Below are positions 1-5,128 of a DNA stretch of 7,406 nt, piece after piece. The notes beneath the pieces were generated by a model. That model was not told the origin of the DNA. It made no database searches and saw only the letters and a program-made list of their open reading frames with translations. The first letter of the stretch is position 1. Each line of letters opens with the position of its first letter. The translations under genes were made by a program, and so were the position numbers. Source of the DNA: JAUIAI01 sp049680625 (lineage in GTDB: Bacteria; Pseudomonadota; Gammaproteobacteria; Burkholderiales; Burkholderiaceae_E); contig JBAUID010000200.1 in assembly GCA_049680625.1 (NCBI GenBank), forward strand, positions 1 through 7,406. Direction: 5' to 3'.

Positions 1-1
1 A

Positions 2-1714
2 ATGAGTAGCAAATTACCCGGAATGCATGAACGCCACGGTGGTCAACTGGTGGCCGACGCCTTGTGCGCCCATGGGGTTGACACCGTTTTTGGAGTCCCT
101 GGCGAAAGCTATCTGGCCGTTCTCGAAGGCATGCACCAGCGACGAGAGGACAGCCGGTTCATCATCTGCCGACAGGAAGGTGGTGCAGCCAATATGGCTG
201 ACGCATACGCCAAGCTGACAGGCAAACCCGGCGTGTTAATGGTGACCCGGGGGCCAGGGGCCACCAATGCATCCATCGGGGTACACACGGCCTATCAAGA
301 CTCGACACCGATGCTGGTCCTTATCGGACAGGTTGGCACCCAGATGATGGATCGCGAAGCGTTCCAGGAAATTGACTACCGAATAATGTACGGGCCAATC
401 ACAAAATGGACCGCCCAGGTCGAACAAGTCGAACGTATACCGGAATACATTGCACGCGGCCTGCAGGTAGCCACCAGTGGACGCATGGGGCCGGTAGCCC
501 TGGCGCTGCCGGAAGATGTGCTGACCCATCTTGCCAGCGTCCGTGACACCAACGCATTTGCACCCGCCCAGGCTTCGCCGGGCGCAGGCCAGGTGCAGGC
601 GATTAGTCATGCCCTGGACAAGGCAAAGCGTCCACTGATGATTCTCGGCGGCAGCGGCTGGACAACCCAGGCCTGCCAGGACATAGCAAATTTTGCAGTC
701 AACAACCATATCCCCGTGGCCTGTTCACTGCGCCGCCAGGATTTGTTCGACAACAACCTACCGAATTACATCGGGGATGTTGGTATCGGCATCAATCCCA
801 AACTCGCCGATCGCATACGTAACGCCGATCTGCTGATTGTGCTGGGCGCCAAAATGGGCGAGATGCCCAGTTCCGGCTATACCCTGCTCGACATTCCCGT
901 GCCACAAATGAAGATGATTCACGTTCACCCAGGCGCGGAAGAGCTTGGCCGGGTGTATCAAGCCGAGATCATGATCAATTCCGGTATGCCTGAAATTGCC
1001 TCAGCCCTGGCTGGGATGAAATCAACTGCCAGTAAGCAGTGGACAGAACATCTGACAACCGGCCGCGCCGAATACGAACAATGGCAGTCCCGTCCGCCGG
1101 TTTTTGACGCCTTAAGCAAGCAAGGTAAATCTGGGGTGGATCTGTGGGCAGTGATGCAGACCTTGCAAAGCAAGTTGCCAAACGACACGATAGTTGCCAA
1201 CGGGGCTGGTAATTTTGCAACCTGGGCGCACAGATTCTGGCGCTATGGGCCAATGCGATCACAGTTGGCGCCAACCTCAGGGGCAATGGGTTACGGCGTG
1301 CCGGCTGCGGTTGCTGCCAGCATTTGCGCGCCAGACCGAACCGTGTTGTGCATTGCCGGTGATGGAGACCTGATGATGACAGTCCAGGAACTGGCGACTG
1401 CCAGACAATACGGCGGCACCCCGCTGGTGATCGTGTTCAACAACAGCATGTACGGAACCATTCGAATGCACCAGGAACGCGACTATCCAAACAATATTGT
1501 TGGTACCGAACTCACCAATCCTGATTTTGCTTCGCTGGCCGAGGCCTTTGGCGGCTTTGGCGCCTGCGTCGAGTCTGATGACCAATTTGCACCGGCCCTG
1601 GACAATGCTCTGAAGGCAATGGCTGGCGGACAGTTTGCGATGATCGAAATCAAGGTTGACCAGCAAATTATTACCCCGGGCAAAACCATGGATGAAATCC
1701 GCGGTTCCGCTTAG
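2..1714 (+). CDS. Thiamine-diphosphate-dependent enzyme, acetolactate synthase (IlvB)-like
   Basis: This 570-residue protein has the three-domain layout of the ThDP decarboxylase/acetolactate synthase superfamily. The N-terminal pyrimidine-binding domain (about 12-185) carries the cofactor-activating glutamate E59 in RQEGGAANMADAYA and the TRGPGATN turn (82-89). A central domain covers about 200-335. The C-terminal pyrophosphate domain (about 385-545) has the metal/diphosphate motif GDGD at 453-456 ending in N480-N481. E59 argues against glyoxylate carboligase, which lacks this residue. FQE and GQV motifs resemble acetolactate synthases, but no regulatory small subunit (IlvH) follows, so a catabolic 2-oxo-acid or acyl-CoA role is equally possible. 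Substrate cannot be assigned. The ATG at base 2 is used because it gives the usual N-terminus; M8 is an alternative, and upstream sequence is outside the window. The stop overlaps the convergent nrdR stop by 4 bases. Confidence 0.9.
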   Translation: MSSKLPGMHERHGGQLVADALCAHGVDTVFGVPGESYLAVLEGMHQRREDSRFIICRQEGGAANMADAYAKLTGKPGVLMVTRGPGATNASIGVHTAYQDSTPMLVLIGQVGTQMMDREAFQEIDYRIMYGPITKWTAQVEQVERIPEYIARGLQVATSGRMGPVALALPEDVLTHLASVRDTNAFAPAQASPGAGQVQAISHALDKAKRPLMILGGSGWTTQACQDIANFAVNNHIPVACSLRRQDLFDNNLPNYIGDVGIGINPKLADRIRNADLLIVLGAKMGEMPSSGYTLLDIPVPQMKMIHVHPGAEELGRVYQAEIMINSGMPEIASALAGMKSTASKQWTEHLTTGRAEYEQWQSRPPVFDALSKQGKSGVDLWAVMQTLQSKLPNDTIVANGAGNFATWAHRFWRYGPMRSQLAPTSGAMGYGVPAAVAASICAPDRTVLCIAGDGDLMMTVQELATARQYGGTPLVIVFNNSMYGTIRMHQERDYPNNIVGTELTNPDFASLAEAFGGFGACVESDDQFAPALDNALKAMAGGQFAMIEIKVDQQIITPGKTMDEIRGSA

Positions 1715-2190
1715 CCGGCTGATTTCTTTCTGCGGCGGCGGGCCGGACGAACTTCGGCAATAGCCGCCGCAAATGACTCGAGGTCTTCAAAACTTCGGTA
1801 GACCGACGCAAAGCGAACAAACCCAACGTTGTCCAGGTTCTTTAGTTCATCCATCACCATTTCGCCAATGCGCTCGCTGGCAATTTCCCTGACGCCTAAG
1901 CTGCGCACCCGGTCGACGATCCGGCTAATTGATTCAGCTACCGCGTCCGCACTCACCGGTCGCTTTCGCAGGGCCAGCGAAATCGAAGCCTCGAGCTTGG
2001 ACAACTCGAAATCAACACGGGAGCCATCTTTTTTCACTACGGTGGGCATCACAATTTCAATGCGCTCATAAGTTGTGAAACGCTTGCCACAAGACTGGCA
2101 GCGACGACGGCGGCGAATAGCTTCACCGTCATCGGACGCACGCGTTTCAATAACCTGGGTTTCGTCTTGCTGACAAAACGGACAAATCAT
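1711..2190 (-). CDS. nrdR: Transcriptional repressor NrdR
   Basis: NrdR is a zinc- and nucleotide-binding repressor of ribonucleotide reductase genes; it binds NrdR boxes when its ATP-cone is loaded with dATP/ATP. With the ATG at 2190 the protein is 159 residues, close to the family length, and begins MICPFC, matching the family's usual MxCPFC start. The zinc ribbon cysteines are C3, C6, C31 and C34, with the arginine run RRRRR (26-30) and FTTYER (38-43). The ATP-cone (about 46-136) includes VKKDGSRV, KRPVS and VRFASVYRSFEDLESF. The tail is basic (RRRRKK). An in-frame TTG at 2199 would add MSE but does not fit the family start. The gene lies 65 bases behind glyA with no clear terminator, so co-transcription is likely. 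The start codon sits inside a perfect 14-base duplication. No good Shine-Dalgarno lies directly before ATG 2190. Confidence 0.95.
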   Translation of the reverse strand: MICPFCQQDETQVIETRASDDGEAIRRRRRCQSCGKRFTTYERIEIVMPTVVKKDGSRVDFELSKLEASISLALRKRPVSADAVAESISRIVDRVRSLGVREIASERIGEMVMDELKNLDNVGFVRFASVYRSFEDLESFAAAIAEVRPARRRRKKSAG

Positions 2191-2206
2191 CTCGGACAAA
2201 TCATCT
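2179..2206 (-). repeat. Perfect 14-base tandem duplication across the nrdR start codon
   Basis: On the minus strand AGATGATTTGTCCG occurs twice with no gap (2206-2193 and 2192-2179). Each copy has an ATG: the one at 2190 opens nrdR. The one at 2204 opens a five-codon frame, MICPR, whose TGA (2189-2187) overlaps the nrdR ATG as ATGA. Fourteen is not a multiple of three, so the extra copy is out of frame. The only Shine-Dalgarno-like sequence, GGCGG at 2216-2212, sits 7 bases before ATG 2204 but 21 bases before the real start. Confidence 0.95.
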
Positions 2207-2230
2207 GATAACCGCCGGTGCGTCGACTGG

Positions 2231-2250
2231 ATTCAACTCAGAATTCAACT
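2231..2250 (-). repeat. Paired GTTGAAT motif in the glyA-nrdR spacer
   Basis: The plus strand shows ATTCAACT at 2231-2238 and again at 2243-2250; on the transcribed minus strand this is AGTTGAAT twice, 12 bases apart. It lies just after the glyA stop codon. The same heptamer GTTGAAT forms part of the repeat array at 6543-6598. No terminator hairpin with a T-run is seen in this 65-base spacer, supporting co-transcription of glyA and nrdR. Confidence 0.7.
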
Positions 2251-2255
2251 TAAAA

Positions 2256-3527
2256 TCAGGCCGCCTTTTTTTGTGCGCGGCCGCTGCCGTAAACGGGAAA
2301 CTGTGCAGTTAGCTCGGCCACCTGGCGGCGAACGGTATCGATATTCGCCGCATCCTGCGGCGCATCCAGAACGTCCGCAATTAAGTGACCGACCCGGGCA
2401 GATTCAGATTCCCCAAAGCCCCGTGTGGTCATTGCCGGTGAACCAAGACGCACCCCACTGGTGACCATGGGTTTTGCCGGGTCATTTGGAATCGAATTCT
2501 TGTTGCACGTGATATGCGCCTGACCAAGTACTGATTCGGCTTCCTTGCCTGTAATACCTTTAGGCTGCAGATCAACCAGCATCAGGTGTGATTCAGTACG
2601 ACCGGAAACAATGCGCAGGCCCCGTTCAGTCAGCGTTTCAGCCAACACCCGGGCATTGGTGAGCACTTGCTGCTGGTACTGCTTAAATGACGGCTGCAAG
2701 GCTTCGCCAAAAGCCACCGCTTTGCCAGCAATTACATGCATCAACGGGCCACCTTGCAGACCAGGAAAAACCGCCGAGTTGATTTTTTTTTCATGCTCTT
2801 CTTTCATCAGGACAATGCCGCCTCGCGGCCCACGCAGACTCTTATGGGTTGTTGAGGTAACCACATCAGCGTGCGGCACCGGGTTCGGGTACAAACCGGC
2901 CGCGATCAAGCCGGCATAGTGCGCCATATCAACCATTAGCAACGCGCCGACATCACGAGCCACCTTCGCAAAGCGTTCAAAATCTATGCGCAGACTATAG
3001 GCTGACGCCCCGGCGATGATCAGTTTTGGCTGTTCACGTTCAGCCGCCTGCGCCATCGCGTCATAGTCGATAGCCTCATCTTTGTTCAATCCATACGAAA
3101 CCACGTCAAACCACTTGCCCGACATATTCAGCGGCATGCCGTGGGTCAGATGCCCACCTTCAGCCAGGCTCATGCCCATGATCTTGTCACCCGGATTCAG
3201 AAACGCGAGAAAGACCGCCTGGTTCGCCTGCGACCCAGAGCTGGGTTGAACATTAGCCGCCTGGGCGCCAAACAATTTTTTCACCCGGTCGATGGCCAGT
3301 TGCTCAGCGACGTCTACATGCTCACAGCCGCCATAGTATCGTCGACCGGGGTAGCCTTCAGCGTACTTATTCGTCAACTGGGAACCCTGGGCCGCCATCA
3401 CAGCCGGGCTGGTGTAATTCTCAGATGCAATCAATTCAATATGGGCTTCCTGGCGCTGGTGTTCGTCAGCAATTGCCTTAAACAATTCGGGATCGGCCTG
3501 GGATAAAGTTAAATCGGTATCAAACAT
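2256..3527 (-). CDS. glyA: Serine hydroxymethyltransferase
   Basis: This cytosolic PLP enzyme converts serine and tetrahydrofolate to glycine and 5,10-methylene-tetrahydrofolate, the main source of one-carbon units. At 423 residues it is close to the usual length. The PLP lysine is K229 in TSTTHKSLRGPRGG. D200 and H203 in VDMAHYAG and H126 in AEGGHLTHG are cofactor-contacting positions, and the HIELIASEN block (29-37) and GSPAMTTRG are conserved. The sequence is strongly betaproteobacterial in character. The ATG at 3527 has AGGAA 4-8 bases upstream (3536-3532). The last ten residues form a short basic tail, GSGRAQKKAA. The upstream leader carries a ZTP riboswitch and heptamer repeats; nrdR follows on the same strand. 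Confidence 0.98.
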   Translation of the reverse strand: MFDTDLTLSQADPELFKAIADEHQRQEAHIELIASENYTSPAVMAAQGSQLTNKYAEGYPGRRYYGGCEHVDVAEQLAIDRVKKLFGAQAANVQPSSGSQANQAVFLAFLNPGDKIMGMSLAEGGHLTHGMPLNMSGKWFDVVSYGLNKDEAIDYDAMAQAAEREQPKLIIAGASAYSLRIDFERFAKVARDVGALLMVDMAHYAGLIAAGLYPNPVPHADVVTSTTHKSLRGPRGGIVLMKEEHEKKINSAVFPGLQGGPLMHVIAGKAVAFGEALQPSFKQYQQQVLTNARVLAETLTERGLRIVSGRTESHLMLVDLQPKGITGKEAESVLGQAHITCNKNSIPNDPAKPMVTSGVRLGSPAMTTRGFGESESARVGHLIADVLDAPQDAANIDTVRRQVAELTAQFPVYGSGRAQKKAA

Positions 3528-3580
3528 TTTCTTCCTGCACTTTATTAGAGAGTCACGATGCGCCAGTTAGCCGCGGTACA

Positions 3581-3622
3581 GTGAATCGTGAATCGTGAGT
3601 CGTGAATCATGAGTTGCGAGTC
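3581..3622. repeat. Heptamer tandem repeat, six GTGAATC-type units
   Basis: Six contiguous 7-base units are read on the plus strand: GTGAATC (3581), GTGAATC (3588), GTGAGTC (3595), GTGAATC (3602), ATGAGTT (3609) and GCGAGTC (3616). Units decay towards the right. The array lies in the glyA leader, between the riboswitch aptamer and the glyA ribosome-binding site. Confidence 0.9.
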
Positions 3623-3646
3623 AAACACGCATGCGCGGCAGCCAAC

Positions 3647-3695
3647 ATTCGTCATTCACCGTTGACCGTTGACTGTTGACCAATGGGCATTCACA
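3647..3695. repeat. Second heptamer block, ATTCACC/GTTGACC units
   Basis: Seven 7-base steps are read on the plus strand: ATTCGTC (3647), ATTCACC (3654), GTTGACC (3661), GTTGACT (3668), GTTGACC (3675), AATGGGC (3682) and ATTCACA (3689). The three GTTGACY units are nearly identical. ATTCAC is the reverse complement of the GTGAAT core of the neighbouring block at 3581-3622, so the two blocks form arms that could pair in RNA or single-stranded DNA. Confidence 0.8.
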
Positions 3696-3704
3696 AATAG
3701 GCAG

Positions 3705-3883
3705 GTCTGCCCAGGCGTTCGGCAGACAGTCGAGAGACCCCGGTGGCAAAACTCTTGATGCAAAGACACTTGCACAAAATCAATGCGCAACATCACTAAC
3801 CCTCCGGGCTGTCCGGTGGCAAGCCGTCCGGACATTCAATCCACTCCATGGTAGTGCTCTACCTGATCGCCAGTTGTGGATCG
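3705..3883 (-). promoter_or_regulatory. ZTP (pfl-motif) riboswitch aptamer upstream of glyA
   Basis: Read on the minus strand, the element has both halves of the pfl motif. First half: helix P1 CGATCCAC (3883-3876) pairs with GTGGATTG (3844-3837), eight pairs with one G-U. Inside is the conserved ACTGGCGATCA (3874-3864), then helix P2 GGTAG-AGCA-CTACC (3863-3850), then ATGGAG (3849-3844). Second half: helix P3 GTCTGCC (3727-3721) pairs with GGCAGAC (3711-3705), and the conserved CCGAACGCCTGGGC spans 3722-3709. The 109-base linker (3836-3728) is long and contains two hairpins: TGTCCGG/CCGGACA (3834-3810) and TTGCGCA/TGTGCAA (3790-3770). A 10-base direct repeat, CCGGTGGCAA on the plus strand, occurs at 3740-3749 and 3813-3822. 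ZTP riboswitches switch on folate and purine genes, including glyA, when ZMP/ZTP accumulates. Recognition is from remembered consensus, not from a covariance search. Confidence 0.87.
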
Positions 3884-3890
3884 AGACAAT

Positions 3891-3919
3891 ATTTTAACTC
3901 GCCCTTGTGCGAGCGCCAA
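3891..3919 (-). promoter_or_regulatory. Predicted sigma-70 promoter for the glyA leader
   Basis: On the minus strand, TTGGCG (3919-3914) and TAAAAT (3896-3891) are separated by exactly 17 bases. The predicted transcription start, about 7 bases after the -10 box, falls near 3884, right at the first base of riboswitch helix P1, which independently supports both calls. The -35 begins 8 bases after the histidine-phosphatase stop codon. A short palindrome, CTCGC/GCGAG (3913-3898), fills most of the spacer. Confidence 0.65.
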
Positions 3920-3926
3920 GTTGCTG

Positions 3927-4607
3927 CTAGCGCAAATGCCCAATCTGCGCCCAAGCGTCGATACGACAGTGCTCGCCCTGGATAGAGATACGGTTCAACG
4001 AAGTGTTCAAAATCTCGAAATCCCGCCGGGTATCAAGGGCCAGGCCGCGAGCCCAACGCTGGACACAGTCGAGTACCCCACCGTGGGTCACAACCAGCAA
4101 GTGCTCACCGGCCTGGTGATTCTGAGAAATCGACCGCAAGGCACCGACAGCACGCTGATAAAAGCTAATGAGTGATTCGCCGCCGTGAACGTCATAACTC
4201 GGATCGCGCGACAACAACCGCTCTGCGCGATCCGGATGGGTTTTTCTGACTTCTTCCAGGGTTTTGCCCTCAAACCAGCCAAAGCGACGTTCGCGCAGAT
4301 CGGGGCGAAAATAAACCGTCTGATTCCCTGCCAGGCGAGCATACGGCGCGATCGTCTGCCGGGTCCGCGTCAGATCGCTGCAATACAAACCGTCAAACTG
4401 CTGTTCGCGTAAGGCCTGCGCCAATTGTTCAGCCTGCTGCAAGCCGTTTTCGGCCAATACGGTGTCAAGGCTCCCCTGCACCCGCTGTTGGGCGTTAAAT
4501 TCGGTCTGCCCGTGACGCACCAGGGTAATAACAACCGACTTTGCCGGCGTTGACAAAGCATCTGAGTCCGTCGGCGGGTCAGCTTTTGTACTCGACAAAA
4601 TGTGCAT
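3927..4607 (-). CDS. Histidine phosphatase family protein (phosphoglycerate-mutase-like)
   Basis: This 226-residue protein belongs to branch 1 of the histidine phosphatase superfamily, which includes cofactor-dependent phosphoglycerate mutase, GpmB-like proteins and alpha-ribazole phosphatase CobC. The catalytic histidine is H32 in LVRHGQTEFN (29-38). R81 follows in SDLTRTRQT, the proton-donor glutamate is E106 in LRERRFGWFEG, and the second histidine is H175 in VVTHGGVLD. The first 23 residues precede the usual domain start and look disordered (rich in S, T, D and P). The ATG at 4607 is backed by AGGGG about 8 bases upstream. The gene follows dtd by 23 bases and is probably in the tyrS-dtd operon. 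The substrate cannot be read from sequence; a small phosphomonoester is likely, and true glycolytic mutase activity is unlikely for this type. Confidence 0.9.
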   Translation of the reverse strand: MHILSSTKADPPTDSDALSTPAKSVVITLVRHGQTEFNAQQRVQGSLDTVLAENGLQQAEQLAQALREQQFDGLYCSDLTRTRQTIAPYARLAGNQTVYFRPDLRERRFGWFEGKTLEEVRKTHPDRAERLLSRDPSYDVHGGESLISFYQRAVGALRSISQNHQAGEHLLVVTHGGVLDCVQRWARGLALDTRRDFEILNTSLNRISIQGEHCRIDAWAQIGHLR

Positions 4608-4630
4608 GTTTGGCCCCTGGAAAAGACAAA

Positions 4631-5128
4631 TTATGCAACAGGCTTCGGTTCGACCTGCAACCAGAAGGTGACCGGGCCATCGTTGATGAGCCCAACCTGC
4701 ATATCAGCCCCAAAACGCCCGCATTGGACGTGCTTGTGATGAGACTGACAGGACTGTACGAAATGATTAAACAACTGCTCACCCAGGGCGGGCGGGGCCG
4801 CCGGCGTGAAACTGGGCCGCAATCCGCTTCTTGTGTCAGCAGCCAGGGTAAATTGGGGCACTAGCAGCAGGCCAGGGCCTGACCAAAGATCAGAGGCCTC
4901 ATAGCCGCCGGCATCATCTGCCAGGTCGAGCAAAGACCGGTTCATGCGACCCGCACCGTCACTAAACACGCGGTAGCGCAATAATTTGTCGGCCAGCCGC
5001 TCAACACAATCCGGGTTGTCTTCCCGCTCGGCGCACACCAGAACCATCAGACCGTTATCAATTTGCGCCACTATTTCGTCGTCAATCGTGACCGATGCCT
5101 CGCGCACACGCTGCAGCAAGGCAATCAT
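4631..5128 (-). CDS. dtd: D-aminoacyl-tRNA deacylase
   Basis: Dtd hydrolyses D-amino acids (classically D-Tyr) and mischarged glycine from tRNAs, keeping D-residues out of translation. The family signatures are present: MIALLQRVREASV at the N-terminus, PQFTLAADTRSGLRPSF (91-107) and GADMQVGLINDGPVTFWLQV (140-159), including the Gly-Pro chirality motif G151-P152 and the active-site T94. Two departures stand out. The usual SQFTL motif is PQFTL here. The protein is 165 residues against about 145 for E. coli Dtd, mainly from an acidic/aromatic insertion around 68-85 (DLADDAGGYEASDLWSGP) and a short C-terminal tail. The ATG at 5128 overlaps the tyrS TGA as ATGA and has no visible Shine-Dalgarno, so translation is probably coupled to tyrS. 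Confidence 0.96.
   Translation of the reverse strand: MIALLQRVREASVTIDDEIVAQIDNGLMVLVCAEREDNPDCVERLADKLLRYRVFSDGAGRMNRSLLDLADDAGGYEASDLWSGPGLLLVPQFTLAADTRSGLRPSFTPAAPPALGEQLFNHFVQSCQSHHKHVQCGRFGADMQVGLINDGPVTFWLQVEPKPVA

Larger units (their letters stand above)
3528..3704 (-). other. glyA leader between riboswitch aptamer and start codon (probable expression platform)
   Basis: These 177 bases lie between the last aptamer helix and the glyA ATG, where a ZTP riboswitch normally has its regulatory structure. No intrinsic terminator (GC stem plus T-run) is visible. Instead there are heptamer repeats that can pair with each other. On the minus strand GTGAAT at 3694-3689 and 3659-3654 can pair with ATTCAC at 3607-3602, 3593-3588 or 3586-3581. 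ATCGTGA at 3559-3553 can pair with TCACGAT at 3598-3592 or 3591-3585. The glyA Shine-Dalgarno is AGGAA at 3536-3532. Control by translation or Rho is therefore more plausible than intrinsic termination, but this is inferred. Confidence 0.5.

Noticed and set aside
2264..2278. A_AAA_AAG slippery heptamer in frame near the end of glyA, resembling the dnaX frameshift site
   Set aside because: A shift would only swap the last two residues for a short tail, and no stimulatory Shine-Dalgarno or downstream stem is apparent; it encodes the lysines of the basic C-terminus.
2259..2282. GGCCGC/GCGGCC inverted repeat around a T-run, resembling a terminator
   Set aside because: The homopolymer is in the loop rather than after the stem, and the whole element is coding sequence for the GlyA C-terminus.
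3850..3870. Resemblance of GGTAGAGCACTACC (minus strand) to a tRNA D-arm and anticodon-arm junction
   Set aside because: No acceptor stem or T-arm fits around it, and the bases are fully explained as helix P2 of the ZTP riboswitch.
3676..3897. Plus-strand open frame of 73 codons in the glyA leader region
   Set aside because: It runs antisense through the riboswitch and promoter, has no recognisable protein features, and looks like chance.
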